A stretch of DNA of 64,000 bases from Sphingomonas alpina (lineage in GTDB: Bacteria > Pseudomonadota > Alphaproteobacteria > Sphingomonadales > Sphingomonadaceae). Shown here in pieces: positions 19,304 to 28,774 of the stretch (position 1 is the stretch's first letter; each line of letters opens with the position of its first letter). The notes under the pieces were generated by a model. The model worked only from the letters and a program-made list of their open reading frames with translations. It had not been told where the DNA came from and did no database searches. The position numbers and the translations under genes are program-made. The DNA lies in contig NZ_CP061038.1 of the NCBI RefSeq assembly GCF_014490665.1, forward strand, positions 4,734,501 through 4,798,500, read 5' to 3'.

Positions 19304-20199
19304 GCATCCATCCCTGCAACCAGCGCATCGAACGCCGCGCGAACCGGTGCCGAGGTCCGCAGATCCTCATGCATCACGACCCAGGTATCGAGATCGACGC
19401 TGAACCAATCGGGCAGGACGCGGATCAGGGTCGGATGCGGATGACGCGCGGCGAGCTGCACCTGGCACACGCCGATCCCGATCCCGGCGCGAATCGCGGC
19501 GACCTGCGCAATATCGCTGTCGGTGCGGAACGAGAAATCGGCCTGGGTGAGCGTAACACCCTGGGCCCGCAGGCCGCGCAGGACTGCATTGTCGGTCTCG
19601 ACCCCGATCAGGCCGATCGCGCGCACATCATCGAGCGTTTTGGGAAAGGGGTGCCCGTCAAGCACCTCGGCGCGCGCGTGCAGGCCGAGTTCGATCGCCC
19701 CGATATGGCGCGCGACCAGCGCATCCTGGGCCGGCCGCACCATCCGCACTGCGATATCGGCCTCGCGCCGTAACAAATCCTCGTTCCGGTTGCTCGGCGA
19801 TAGCGCAATGTTCAGCGCCGGGTGACGGCGGCGGAGCTCGGCAATGATTGGCGGCAGCACTTCGATCGCGATGATCTCGCTGGCCGAAACGCGGACCAGG
19901 CCGGCCACTTCGCCGTGGCGGGTCTGTGCGGCGCGAGCGAAGGCGGCAGCGGCGAGCGCCATCGCCTCGGCGGGTTCGCGCAGCGACAGGGCGGCGTCGG
20001 TCGGGCGCAATCCGTCGGGCGCGCGGGTAAACAGAGTCACGCCGAGCCGATGTTCCAGTTCCGCGATCCTGCGGCGCACAGTCGGGTGCGCCAGGTTGAG
20101 CGACCGTGCTGCCCCCGCCAGACTGCCGTCGCGCAACACCGCCAGAAAGGCGCGGTGGCGTTCCCAGTCATCCTCGGCGGCAAAATCATTGCTCATCAT
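19243..20199 (-). CDS. LysR family transcriptional regulator
   Basis: 318 aa. N-terminal winged HTH at about 14-73 (AFLAVLRDGSLAGAARSLNLAHPTVRRRIAELEHRLG), linker helix, then a periplasmic-binding-protein-like effector domain (about 100-300, with GEVAGLVRVSASEIIAIEVLPP). It is divergent from the NAD(P)-binding protein at 20287, the usual arrangement for a LysR protein and its target. The C-terminal tail (AQPSAAASIAVAAPRRA) is unusually long and overlaps the IalB-like gene on the other strand. Confidence 0.9.
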   Translation of the reverse strand: MMSNDFAAEDDWERHRAFLAVLRDGSLAGAARSLNLAHPTVRRRIAELEHRLGVTLFTRAPDGLRPTDAALSLREPAEAMALAAAAFARAAQTRHGEVAGLVRVSASEIIAIEVLPPIIAELRRRHPALNIALSPSNRNEDLLRREADIAVRMVRPAQDALVARHIGAIELGLHARAEVLDGHPFPKTLDDVRAIGLIGVETDNAVLRGLRAQGVTLTQADFSFRTDSDIAQVAAIRAGIGIGVCQVQLAARHPHPTLIRVLPDWFSVDLDTWVVMHEDLRTSAPVRAAFDALVAGMDAYLAQPSAAASIAVAAPRRA

Positions 20200-20286
20200 T
20201 TTATGATAGGCCGATTAGAATAGCCTGACAATTTCTTTTAGTCTCTCCCGCGCCGATATCCTCACCATCAAGCGATGGAGACGATC

Positions 20287-21225
20287 ATGACAAAGACTGT
20301 TCTGATATTGGGTGCGACCGGCGGCGTCGGCGGCGAGACGGCGCGGGCGCTGTTGGCGCATGGCTGGCGGGTGCGAGGGCTTGCTCGGCGTGCGCCGGCG
20401 GCAAGCGACGGGATCGAATGGGTGCAGGGCGATGCACTCGACGCGGCCGCGGTGATGGCGGCGGCACAGGGCGCGGACGCGATCGTGCATGCGGTCAATC
20501 CGCCGGGCTATCGCGACTGGGCGAAGCTGGTCCTGCCGATGCTCGACAACAGCATTACCGCGGCACAGGCGACCGGGGCGCGGCTCGCTTTGCCCGGCAC
20601 GATCTATAATTATGATCCCGCCACCACGCCGGTGGCGCTGCCCAACTCGCCGCAACGGGCCGCGACCCGCAAGGGCGCGATCCGGGTGGCGATGGAGCAG
20701 CGTATCGCCGATTCGGGCGTGCGGGCGATGATCCTGCGCGCCGGCGATTTCTTCGGGCCACGGCCAGGCAATAACTGGTTTTCGCAGGGCATGGTCAAGC
20801 CGGGTCAGCCGGTGCGGTCGATCCTCTATCCGGGCAAGCGCGGGATCGGCCATGGCTGGGCCTATCTGCCCGACCTTGGTGAAGCCTTTGCCCGGCTGCT
20901 GGATATTGAGGGATCGCTGCCCGACTTTGCACGCTATCATTTTGCCGGCACCTGGGATGCAGACGGCACCATGATCACCCGGGCCATCGCCCGCGCGGTG
21001 GGCAAGCCGAACCTCAAGCCATCGCGCCTGCCCTGGCTGCTGTTGCCGTTGATCGCGCCGTTCAACCCGACGATGCGCGAACTGATCGAGATGAAGCCCT
21101 TCTGGGAACATCCGGTCGAGCTCGACAATGCCGCGCTGGTTGCGGTGATCGGGCCGGAGCCGCACACCCCACTCGACCAGGCGGTGAGTGCGACGCTGAC
21201 CGCGCTTGGCTGCATCGAACGCTGA
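20287..21225 (+). CDS. NAD(P)-dependent epimerase/NmrA-like protein
   Basis: 312 aa from the second in-frame ATG (20287), which has GGAG seven bases upstream; a start four codons earlier lacks one. Rossmann motif at the N-terminus: VLILGATGGVGGETARALLAHGW (GxTGxxG). No obvious YxxxK pair in the usual place, so it may be an atypical SDR acting as a sensor or isomerase rather than a standard epimerase. Divergent from the LysR gene, which probably regulates it in response to its substrate. Confidence 0.8.
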   Translation: MTKTVLILGATGGVGGETARALLAHGWRVRGLARRAPAASDGIEWVQGDALDAAAVMAAAQGADAIVHAVNPPGYRDWAKLVLPMLDNSITAAQATGARLALPGTIYNYDPATTPVALPNSPQRAATRKGAIRVAMEQRIADSGVRAMILRAGDFFGPRPGNNWFSQGMVKPGQPVRSILYPGKRGIGHGWAYLPDLGEAFARLLDIEGSLPDFARYHFAGTWDADGTMITRAIARAVGKPNLKPSRLPWLLLPLIAPFNPTMRELIEMKPFWEHPVELDNAALVAVIGPEPHTPLDQAVSATLTALGCIER

Positions 21226-21306
21226 GCGATGGAGGCCTGTCCGGGTCGTTGCGGCGGATCGGTGCCATGGCTGGAAATTGTCGAGGTTTTCGACTACATC
21301 GCCGCC

Positions 21307-22515
21307 ATGCCCAACACCGCGACGACCCTCATGCCTATTCCCGGGCACATTGATCCCGTGCCCGTGCCGCGCAGCTTCGTGCCGCGCAGCGACGGGCGGA
21401 TCGACTTGCTTGGCCTGTCGAAGCTCGACCTGCGCATGGCGCTGGAGACGTCGCAACTCGAACCGAAACAGGCCAAGTTGCGCGCCAAGCAGTTGTGGCA
21501 CTGGATCTATAATCGCGGTGTGACCGACTTCGCGCTGATGACCGACATCTCGAAGACGATGCAGCCCTGGCTCGCGCAGCGCTTCGTGATCAGCCGCCCG
21601 CAAGTGGTCGAGGCGCAGGTGTCGACCGACGGGACGCGCAAGTGGCTGCTGCGCTCGGACGACGGCCAGGATTACGAGATGGTGTTCATCCCCGATGCCG
21701 ATCGGGGCACCTTGTGCGTGTCGAGCCAGGTCGGCTGCACGCTCAATTGCCGTTTCTGCCATACCGGTACGATGCGCCTGGTGCGCAACCTGACCCCGGC
21801 GGAGATCGTCGGCCAGGTCATGCTGGCGCGCGACGGTCTCGGCGAATGGCCGAGCCAGCCCGAGGGGCGGATGCTGACCAACATCGTGATGATGGGGATG
21901 GGCGAGCCGCTGTATAATTTCGATGCCGTACGCGACGCCCTGAAACTGATCATGGACGGCGACGGCATTGCGCTGTCGAAGCGCCGCATCACTTTGTCGA
22001 CCTCGGGCGTGGTACCGATGATGGCGCGCGCGGGGACCGAGATCGGCGTCAATCTTGCCGTCTCGCTCCATGCCGTGACCAAGGAAGTGCGCGACGAGAT
22101 CGTCCCGATCAATCGCAAATACGGCATCGAGGAATTGCTTCAGGCTTGTGCCGATTATCCCGGCGCCAATAACGCCCGGCGTATCACCTTCGAATATGTC
22201 ATGCTCCGCGACAAGAATGACAGCGATGCCGAGGCGCGCGAACTGGTCCGGCTGATCAAGCACTATAATCTGCCGGCCAAGGTCAATCTGATCCCGTTCA
22301 ATCCCTGGCCCGGCGCGCCGTACGAATGTTCGACGCCCGACCGGATCCGCAGCTTTTCGAACATCATCTTCGAAGCCGGCATTTCCGCGCCGGTGCGCAC
22401 CCCGCGCGGGCGCGACATCGATGCCGCTTGCGGTCAGCTGAAGACCGCGTCGGAAAAGAAGAGCCGTGCCGAACTCGACCGGCAGGCCGAGGAAAAACTC
22501 GCGGCGCTCGGGTGA
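21307..22515 (+). CDS. rlmN: 23S rRNA (adenine2503-C2)/tRNA methyltransferase RlmN
   Basis: 402 aa from [14 protein letters not shown]. Radical-SAM enzyme that methylates C2 of A2503 in 23S rRNA and A37 of some tRNAs. The iron-sulphur motif CxxxCxxC is present ([11 protein letters not shown]), with the preceding CVSSQVGC, and the methyl-carrying C-terminal cysteine in [13 protein letters not shown]-terminal RNA-binding region [26 protein letters not shown]. Length slightly above E. coli RlmN (384). Single gene, followed by a palindromic repeat. Confidence 0.96.
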   Translation: MPNTATTLMPIPGHIDPVPVPRSFVPRSDGRIDLLGLSKLDLRMALETSQLEPKQAKLRAKQLWHWIYNRGVTDFALMTDISKTMQPWLAQRFVISRPQVVEAQVSTDGTRKWLLRSDDGQDYEMVFIPDADRGTLCVSSQVGCTLNCRFCHTGTMRLVRNLTPAEIVGQVMLARDGLGEWPSQPEGRMLTNIVMMGMGEPLYNFDAVRDALKLIMDGDGIALSKRRITLSTSGVVPMMARAGTEIGVNLAVSLHAVTKEVRDEIVPINRKYGIEELLQACADYPGANNARRITFEYVMLRDKNDSDAEARELVRLIKHYNLPAKVNLIPFNPWPGAPYECSTPDRIRSFSNIIFEAGISAPVRTPRGRDIDAACGQLKTASEKKSRAELDRQAEEKLAALG

Positions 22516-22533
22516 GCGCGGCGGCTCACACTC

Positions 22534-22618
22534 CCCGTTCGTGCTGAGCTTGTCGAAGCAGCGTTCTTTCTCTCTATGGCGGACAGGAACGGCCCTTCGA
22601 CAAGCTCAGGGCGAACGG
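22534..22618. repeat. Palindromic repeat CCGTTCGTGCTGAGCTTGTC family, copy 1
   Basis: Arms CCGTTCGTGCTGAGCTTGTC and its near-complement GACAAGCTCAGGGCGAACGG enclose about 40 bp. A second copy lies at 47208-47297. Such elements are scattered in sphingomonad intergenic regions. This one lies between rlmN and the TauE-like gene. Confidence 0.75.
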
Positions 22619-22634
22619 AAGGGTAGCGCGCCTC

Positions 22635-23390
22635 GTGACTCTCGCTGATCTCGCCTTTGCGGCCGGTGCCGGTATGCTCGGTGGCGCCATGAACGCACTC
22701 GCCGGCGGCGGCACCTTTGCGACCATGCCGACGCTGATCGCGCTCGGTCTGCCCTCGCCGATCGCCAATGCGACCAGCAATGTCGCGCTGCAGCCCGGCG
22801 CGATGGCCAGCGCCTGGACCTATCGCGCCGGGCTGGAACCGATGTCGGGCCTGTCGGTGCGGCTGCTCACCGGCATCACCTTTGCCGGCGGCGTCGCGGG
22901 CAGCCTGTTGCTGGTCGCCACCCCGACCCGGGTGTTCGATATCGTCATCCCCTGGCTATTGTTGCTGGCGACAATCGCGCTGGCATTCGGCAAGCGTGGA
23001 GCGGCGGCATTGAGCGGCCGGATCAGCATCGGGCCGAAGACGCTGATCGGCGCGCAGGCCCTGCTTGGCATCTATGGCGGCTATTTCGGCGGCGGCGTCG
23101 GGCTGATGATGACCGCGACCTGGGGGCTGTTGTCGGGGGCGGAGCCGCACAAGCTGGCGGCGCCGCGTACCCTGATGCTGGCGACCGCCAACGCGGCGGC
23201 GGCGATCATCTTCATCGTTACCGGCATGGTGAAATGGCTGCTGTGCCTGCCGATGCTCGCGGGCGCGATTGCCGGCGGCTATCTCGGCGCGCAGCTCGGG
23301 CGTATCCTGTCGCCGGCGGTGATCCGGATCTGGACTCTGCTGGTGACGGCAATCACGACTGCCGTGTTCTTCTGGCGGGCCTATAGCTGA
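22635..23390 (+). CDS. TauE/SafE family sulfite/organosulfonate exporter-like permease
   Basis: 251 aa starting with GTG (GGAAGGGT upstream). Seven to eight hydrophobic helices, with the family-typical glycine-rich first helix (LADLAFAAGAGMLGGAMNALAGGGTFATMPTLI) and a repeated half (LIGAQALLGIYGGYFGGGVGLMMTATWGLL). Members move sulfonates, sulfite or related anions across the inner membrane. The substrate cannot be named from sequence. Single gene. Confidence 0.85.
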   Translation: MTLADLAFAAGAGMLGGAMNALAGGGTFATMPTLIALGLPSPIANATSNVALQPGAMASAWTYRAGLEPMSGLSVRLLTGITFAGGVAGSLLLVATPTRVFDIVIPWLLLLATIALAFGKRGAAALSGRISIGPKTLIGAQALLGIYGGYFGGGVGLMMTATWGLLSGAEPHKLAAPRTLMLATANAAAAIIFIVTGMVKWLLCLPMLAGAIAGGYLGAQLGRILSPAVIRIWTLLVTAITTAVFFWRAYS

Positions 23391-23392
23391 AG

Positions 23393-24004
23393 TCAGCCGG
23401 GCCGGCGCATCCGGAACAATTGCGCCTCGGTGATCTCGAAATAATCCCCAGCACCCCCACCGCGCAGGATCGGCTGTGCCCTGGCGGTCTGGTAGATGCC
23501 TTTGTCGATCAGCGCCGGATCGATATGCACGCCGACCACTTCGCCGAACACCATCCATTGGTCGAGCGCATCGCCGTCCTTGCTTTCAAGCCTCAACAAC
23601 TGAGTCAGCCGGCATTCGAACGCCACCGGGCTCGCCGCGACGCGCGACGGCGCGACCAGGCGTGACCGCGCCGTCTCCAGCCCGGCCAGGGCGAATTCGT
23701 CGCCCGCCACCGGCGCCGAGGTTGCGTTCATCGCCTCGGCCAGCGGGCGGGTGGCGAGATTCCATACGAACTCGCCGGTCGCTTCGATATTGGCGACGCT
23801 GTCCTTCCAGCCGGTCGATGAAAAGCCGATGATCGGTGGGCGGTAGCTGAACAAGTTGAAGAAGGAATAGGGCGCGAGGTTGCGCACACCGGTCGGGCTC
23901 ACCGTGCTGATCCAGCCGATCGGCCGTGGCGCGACGATCGCGTTCAGCGGATCATGGGCAAGGCCGTGACCATGTTCGGGCTGATAGAAATATTGTTCTG
24001 GCAT
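23393..24004 (-). CDS. Flavin reductase-like (FMN-binding split barrel) protein
   Basis: 203 aa from MPEQYFYQPEHGHGLAHDPL. The flavin-reductase-like split barrel is recognisable from IVAPRPIGWISTVSPTGVRNLAPYSFFNLFSYRPPIIGFSS, in which the RPIGWISTxxxxGxxNLAPYS stretch binds FMN. The family supplies reduced flavin or reduces other electron acceptors. No monooxygenase partner is adjacent. Convergent with the TauE-like gene, 2 bp apart. Confidence 0.88.
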   Translation of the reverse strand: MPEQYFYQPEHGHGLAHDPLNAIVAPRPIGWISTVSPTGVRNLAPYSFFNLFSYRPPIIGFSSTGWKDSVANIEATGEFVWNLATRPLAEAMNATSAPVAGDEFALAGLETARSRLVAPSRVAASPVAFECRLTQLLRLESKDGDALDQWMVFGEVVGVHIDPALIDKGIYQTARAQPILRGGGAGDYFEITEAQLFRMRRPG

Positions 24005-24110
24005 CCCGCCCTGGTTCCCCGGGTTTCGACCGCTGGTCAACAGGGCGGCGTTGGCCGATACAGGTTCAGGATGTAACCGATCGCCAGCAACGACCGAACA
24101 AGAGGCACAG

Positions 24111-24893
24111 ATGGAAGATCCGGTCGAACCCCAGCCTCCGCCAGCGACGGGCGATGCCGTCCCCGGGCGCGCACCTCAGCCGCTCGCTCCGGCTCCCGGG
24201 TCTTCCATCTACCGTCACAGGCTGGCGACACGCATCTGGCACTGGGTCACCGTCGTCACGGTGATGATCCTGATCGGTAGCGGCCTGACCATTCTCAACG
24301 CCCACCCGCATCTCTACTGGGGCGCCTATGGCGCCAATTTCGACCATGCCTGGTTGCACACGCCGCGCGCACCGAGCTGGTTGACCATCCCGGCGGGCTA
24401 TAATCTCGCCATTGCGCGACGCTGGCATCTGCTGTTCGCGCTGGTGCTGGCATTCGGGCTGCTGCTGTTCATGGTCTCGAGCCTGATCAACAAGCATTTC
24501 CAGAAGGATCTGCGCATCCGGCTGGCGGAATTGTCGCCGGCTCATCTGTGGTTCGACCTGAAGGAACATCTCGCCTTTCGCTTCCACGATCCGAACCATC
24601 CCGGCGCGTTCAATATTTTCCAGAAACTCTCCTATGCGCTGACCATCTTCGTATTGATCCCGCTGATGATCCTGACCGGCCTGACCCTGTCGCCGGGCAT
24701 GAATGCGGCATGGCCGTGGCTGCTCGATCTGTTCGGCGGGCGGCAATCGGCGCGTTCGATCCATTTCATTGCCGCCAGCGGGCTGGTCCTGTTCATCATC
24801 GTCCACCTCGTGCTGGTCATTCTGGCCGGCGCCTGGAATGAGGTGCGCTCTATGATCACCGGACGCTGGACCGTGCCGGAGGATGATCAATGA
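24111..24893 (+). CDS. Cytochrome b (b561/DUF4405-type) membrane subunit
   Basis: 260 aa from MEDPVEPQPPPATG. Four membrane helices: about 53-72, 115-137, 180-205 and 225-250. Haem-ligand histidines lie in the helix ends (HRLATRIWHWVTVV, RRWHLLFALVLAFG, RSIHFIAASG, IVHLVLV). The gene overlaps the molybdopterin gene by ATGA, so the product should be the electron-carrying membrane partner of that enzyme. The first 40 residues are Pro-rich and cytoplasmic. Confidence 0.85.
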   Translation: MEDPVEPQPPPATGDAVPGRAPQPLAPAPGSSIYRHRLATRIWHWVTVVTVMILIGSGLTILNAHPHLYWGAYGANFDHAWLHTPRAPSWLTIPAGYNLAIARRWHLLFALVLAFGLLLFMVSSLINKHFQKDLRIRLAELSPAHLWFDLKEHLAFRFHDPNHPGAFNIFQKLSYALTIFVLIPLMILTGLTLSPGMNAAWPWLLDLFGGRQSARSIHFIAASGLVLFIIVHLVLVILAGAWNEVRSMITGRWTVPEDDQ

Positions 24894-25651
24894 GCAGCCT
24901 GATCACCCGGCGGGCGCTCGTCACCGGCGGTGCCGTGACCGCGGGACTGTTGCTCAGCGGCTGTGACCGGGTCGCGCAGAATCCGGGGTTTCGCAAGATC
25001 CTGCTATCGGGCGATGCGATGAACCAGGGCCTGCAGCGTGCGCTGACCAATCGCGGCGCGCTGGCGCCCGAATTTCGGCCCGACCAGATGTCGCCGCGTT
25101 TCCGCACCAACGGCACCGCCAATCCCAATACGCCAAGCTATAATGCGATGGTGGCGGAGAATTTCGCGCACTGGCGATTGCAGGTCGGCGGGCTCGTCGT
25201 GCGGCCGCTCGACCTTTCGCTGGCGCAGCTTCGCTCGATGCCGGCACGCAGCCAGATCACACGCCACGATTGTGTCGAGGGCTGGAGCGCGATCGGCAAA
25301 TGGCAGGGGCCGATGCTCGGCACTCTGCTGAAGCTGGCGGGGATCCGGGACGCGGCGCGCTATATCGTCTTCACTTGCGCCGATCTCTACGGCGGGCAGC
25401 CCTATTATGAATCGATCGACCTGATCGACGCATTCCACCCGCAGACGATCCTTGCTTGGGCGATGAACGATACGCTGCTCGATGTCGGGCACGGCGCGCC
25501 GATTCGCCTGCGGGTGGAACGGCAGCTCGGCTATAAGCACGCCAAATATGTCATGCGCATCGATGCCGTAGCGTCACTCGCCGGCATCGGCCTGGGAAAA
25601 GGCGGATATTGGGAAGATCGTGTCGATTACGATTGGTATGCGGGCATCTGA
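24890..25651 (+). CDS. Molybdopterin-dependent oxidoreductase (sulfite-oxidase fold), Tat-exported
   Basis: 253 aa. The N-terminus has twin arginines (ITRRALVTGG, RR at 7-8) followed by a hydrophobic stretch and a lipobox-like LLSGC with Cys25, so it is probably a Tat-exported lipoprotein. The molybdenum-ligand cysteine is in QITRHDCVEGWSAIGKWQG (Cys128). DLYGGQPYYESIDLIDAFHPQTILAWAMND and GAPIRLRVERQLGYKHAKYVMRI fit the YedY/sulfite oxidase fold. Coupled to the cytochrome b gene; together they could pass electrons between the quinone pool and a periplasmic substrate. The substrate is unknown. Confidence 0.85.
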   Translation: MSSLITRRALVTGGAVTAGLLLSGCDRVAQNPGFRKILLSGDAMNQGLQRALTNRGALAPEFRPDQMSPRFRTNGTANPNTPSYNAMVAENFAHWRLQVGGLVVRPLDLSLAQLRSMPARSQITRHDCVEGWSAIGKWQGPMLGTLLKLAGIRDAARYIVFTCADLYGGQPYYESIDLIDAFHPQTILAWAMNDTLLDVGHGAPIRLRVERQLGYKHAKYVMRIDAVASLAGIGLGKGGYWEDRVDYDWYAGI

Positions 25652-25669
25652 CTTGTTACGGGGCCGCGT

Positions 25670-26905
25670 ATGGCACTGATCGATCGATTCCTTGCCGCCC
25701 GCGTCAAGCGCGGGCAGCTCATAGTCCACCACGCCGACGGCAATGTCCGTACCTTTGGTACGCCCGAACCCGGCTTCCCGACCGTCACGATCCGTTTCGC
25801 GGACGCGGGTGCGGCGAACTTCATCGTGCGTCATCCCAGCCTCGGCGCGGGCGAGGCCTATATGAACGGCCGGATGCTCGTCGATGGAGAGGATATCATG
25901 GGACTGGTTACGCTGATGACCGCCAATGATTTGTGGGAGGAGGGCAAGGCCGCGCTGGTCGCTTCCCCGACACGACGCGCTGTGGCGGCAGTGACTCACC
26001 GCATCGGCCGGATCAACATGGCGCGCGCATCGAAACGCAACGTCGCGCATCATTACGACCTGTCGGACCGGCTCTACGATCTCTTCCTCGACGCAGATCG
26101 CCAGTATAGCTGCGCCTATTTCACGGATCCCGACAACAGCCTGGAACAGGCGCAGTCGGACAAGAAGGCGCATATCGCCGCCAAGCTCGCGCTGAAGCCG
26201 GGCATGCGCGTGCTCGATATCGGCTGCGGCTGGGGCGGCATGGCGCTCTATCTTCATGCCAAGACCGGCGCCGAGGTGCTCGGCGTCACCTTGTCCGAAG
26301 AGCAGATCAAGGTCGCCCGCCGCCGCGCCGAAGAGGCCCGCGTCGCCGACAAGGTGAAGTTCGAGCTGATCGATTATCGCCACGTCACCGGCACGTTCGA
26401 TCGCATCGTGTCGGTCGGCATGTTCGAACATGTCGGCCCGGCGCATTACCGCACTTTCATGCGCAAATGCCGCAGCCTGCTGACCGAGGACGGCGTGATG
26501 CTGCTCCACACCATCGGCCGGGCCGGCGCGCCCGGCGTGACCGATGACTGGACCGCGAAATATATCTTCCCGGGCGGCTATAACCCCGCGCTGTCGGAAA
26601 TCGTGCGCGCCAACGAAGGGCAGAAATTCTTCCTGACCGATGTCGAAGTGCTGCGGCTGCATTACAGCTATACGCTCGACCTCTGGTATGACCGCACCGT
26701 CGCCGCGCGTGAACAGATCATCGAGCTGTATGACGAGCGCTTCTATCGCATGTGGCTGTTCTATCTGGCGGGGGCGAGCGCCGCATTCCGCTATGGCGGG
26801 ATGGTCAATTATCAGGTGCAGTTCGCGCGCAACCGCCACGTTCTGCCGATCACGCGCGACTATATGTACGAGGAAGAGCGTCGGCTGCGTCAAGCCGGCG
26901 GATAA
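25670..26905 (+). CDS. Cyclopropane-fatty-acyl-phospholipid synthase family protein
   Basis: 411 aa. N-terminal CFA domain (1-120), then a SAM-binding methyltransferase domain with motif I VLDIGCGWGGMALYLHAKTG and EHVGPAHYRTFMRKC. YSCAYFTDPDNSLEQAQ is a typical CFA motif. It adds a methylene across the double bond of membrane phospholipid acyl chains, or methylates them, at the inner membrane. The gene follows the molybdopterin enzyme after 18 bp and may be cotranscribed. The last 16 bp overlap a DUF1801 gene on the other strand. Confidence 0.93.
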   Translation: MALIDRFLAARVKRGQLIVHHADGNVRTFGTPEPGFPTVTIRFADAGAANFIVRHPSLGAGEAYMNGRMLVDGEDIMGLVTLMTANDLWEEGKAALVASPTRRAVAAVTHRIGRINMARASKRNVAHHYDLSDRLYDLFLDADRQYSCAYFTDPDNSLEQAQSDKKAHIAAKLALKPGMRVLDIGCGWGGMALYLHAKTGAEVLGVTLSEEQIKVARRRAEEARVADKVKFELIDYRHVTGTFDRIVSVGMFEHVGPAHYRTFMRKCRSLLTEDGVMLLHTIGRAGAPGVTDDWTAKYIFPGGYNPALSEIVRANEGQKFFLTDVEVLRLHYSYTLDLWYDRTVAAREQIIELYDERFYRMWLFYLAGASAAFRYGGMVNYQVQFARNRHVLPITRDYMYEEERRLRQAGG

Positions 26906-27312
26906 GTCATCCGCATATAGTCGAGCGACTCGACGATCAGCGCTTCCAGCACGCCCATGTCCACCTCGCTCAGCTTCTTGACGTAAAGGCAGGACTTGCC
27001 GGTGGTGAAATTGCCGAGCTGCGCCATCAGCGCGTCGTGACGAGGAAAGCCGCCGGCGATATAAAGCACCAGACTCGCTTTGCGTGGACTGAACCCGATC
27101 CGCGCCATCTCGCCCTCGCGCCCGCTGTCGTAGCGGTATCGATAGCGGCCGAAGCCGATGATCGAGGGGCCCCACATCGTCGCTGGTTCGCCCGAGATGC
27201 GCGTCATCAGATCGATGACGATCCGCGCGTCGCTGCGGCGCTGTTCGGGTTCGACCCGTGCAAGGAATGTTTCCACGCTCGCATCGGTTGCCTGGGTCTT
27301 GTTCTCCGCCAT
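26890..27312 (-). CDS. DUF1801 domain protein
   Basis: 140 aa from the ATG at 27312, chosen for its spacing to GGGGA. Small alpha/beta protein with VETFLARVEPEQRRSDARIVIDLMTRISGEPATMWGPSIIGFGRYRY and SCLYVKKLSEVDMGVLEALI, the pattern of DUF1801/YdhG-like proteins. No biochemical function is established for the family. Convergent with the CFA synthase gene. Confidence 0.85.
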   Translation of the reverse strand: MAENKTQATDASVETFLARVEPEQRRSDARIVIDLMTRISGEPATMWGPSIIGFGRYRYRYDSGREGEMARIGFSPRKASLVLYIAGGFPRHDALMAQLGNFTTGKSCLYVKKLSEVDMGVLEALIVESLDYMRMTYPPA

Positions 27313-27378
27313 CGTCATTCCCCGATTCGACACGCCGATAATCTAGCGCAACACGGCATTCCTGCCTAAGCGCCGCCG

Positions 27379-28698
27379 ATGACTTCGCTTGTGCTCACCC
27401 GCCGGTCGATCTTCGCCCAGGCCTGGCCGATCATGCTCGGCCAGACCACGGTGCCGCTGGTCGGGCTGGTCGATACCGCGGTGATCGGCGCGACCGGTGA
27501 CGCGGCGGCGCTCGCCGGGGTGGCGCTCGGCGCGACGGTGATCAACCTGATTTTCTGGACCTTCGGCTTCCTGCGCATGGGCATGACCGGGATGACCGCG
27601 CAGGCGGCGGGCGCGGGTGATGCGCCGGAGGTCGAGGCGCTGCTGCTCCGCGGGGTTGCGGTCGGCCTGGTGCTGGGTGTGGTCCTGTTCGCTTTGCAGC
27701 TGTTGCTGATCCCGCTTGCCTTTGCCGCCTTGTCCGGCGGCGGCGCCCTCGACGATGCCGCGCGTGCCTTTGTCGGCGCGCGGTTCATCGGCGCACCGGC
27801 CGGCCTCGCCGTGTTCGCGATCAATGGCTGGCTGTTCGGCGTCGGTCGTACACGCGCGGCGCTGGCACTGCAGATCGTGATGAACGTCGCGAACATCGCG
27901 CTCGATCTGATGTTCGTATGGCATTTCGACCTGGGCGCTCGCGGCGTCGGGCTGGGCACGTCCTGCGCGGAATGGATCGCGCTCGCCACCGGGCTGCTGA
28001 TCGTCGGGCGAGGAATCGATTGGCGCCGGCTGGGCTCGGCCGCGCTGTTCGGCGGTGGCGCGCTGAAGCGGCTGTTCGCGGTCAACGCCGACATCATGAT
28101 CCGTACCATCGCGCTGCTTTTGCTGTTCGTGTGGTTCACCAATGCCGGTGCGCGGCTGGGGACGGTGCCGCTCGCGGCGAATCACGTATTGATGCAATTC
28201 GTCAGCGTCGCCGCGTTCGTGCTCGACGGGTTCGCCTTCACCGCCGAATCACGCGTCGGCCATGCGATCGGCGCCCGGTCCGAAGCTCAGATGCGCCGCG
28301 CGATCCGGCTGACCGGAGAATTCTCGCTGCTCGCCGGTCTCGGTTTCGCGCTGCTCTTCTTCCTGGCCGGCGGTCCGTTGATCGACCTGCTCGCGGCCAA
28401 TGCCGATGTGCGGACTCAGGCACGCGCGCTGCTGCCCTTCGCCGCCGCGATCCCGTTGATTGGCGTTCCGGCCTGGCTGCTCGACGGCATCTTCATCGGC
28501 GCCACGCGCGGCCGCGCGCTACGCAACGCCGCGATCGTCGCGACCGCATTGTATATCGTCACCGACCTGCTGCTCCGTCCGTTTGGCTCGATCGGCCTGT
28601 GGTGGGCGATGCTGCTCGGCTATGCCTATCGCGCCGGCGCATTGGGCCTTTATCTGCCTGCCCTGCTCAGAGGCATGAAAACGGCGGCGCCCGAATAG
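27379..28698 (+). CDS. MATE family efflux transporter (DinF-like)
   Basis: 439 aa with 12 hydrophobic helices in two homologous halves. The N-terminal motif [33 protein letters not shown] is typical of DinF-type MATE proteins, which export cationic compounds using a Na+ or H+ gradient. The starting codon is supported by the first helix. The gene precedes argG on the same strand with a 76 bp gap and no evident functional link. Confidence 0.92.
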   Translation: MTSLVLTRRSIFAQAWPIMLGQTTVPLVGLVDTAVIGATGDAAALAGVALGATVINLIFWTFGFLRMGMTGMTAQAAGAGDAPEVEALLLRGVAVGLVLGVVLFALQLLLIPLAFAALSGGGALDDAARAFVGARFIGAPAGLAVFAINGWLFGVGRTRAALALQIVMNVANIALDLMFVWHFDLGARGVGLGTSCAEWIALATGLLIVGRGIDWRRLGSAALFGGGALKRLFAVNADIMIRTIALLLLFVWFTNAGARLGTVPLAANHVLMQFVSVAAFVLDGFAFTAESRVGHAIGARSEAQMRRAIRLTGEFSLLAGLGFALLFFLAGGPLIDLLAANADVRTQARALLPFAAAIPLIGVPAWLLDGIFIGATRGRALRNAAIVATALYIVTDLLLRPFGSIGLWWAMLLGYAYRAGALGLYLPALLRGMKTAAPE

Positions 28699-28774
28699 AC
28701 AGCGCCTCGACTTGCCCCGTGCGAGGCGGGCTGATACCCGCCCGCGCGTCCCTATCTCGCGGAGCCCATTGCCC

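Noticed and set aside
20215..22263. A 682-codon open frame on the minus strand
   Set aside because: It lies opposite the NAD(P)-binding gene and rlmN, both with clear family motifs, and its product is His/Arg/Gln-rich with no domain.
25574..27175. A 533-codon minus-strand frame
   Set aside because: Opposite the CFA synthase gene; translation is His/Arg-rich without a family.
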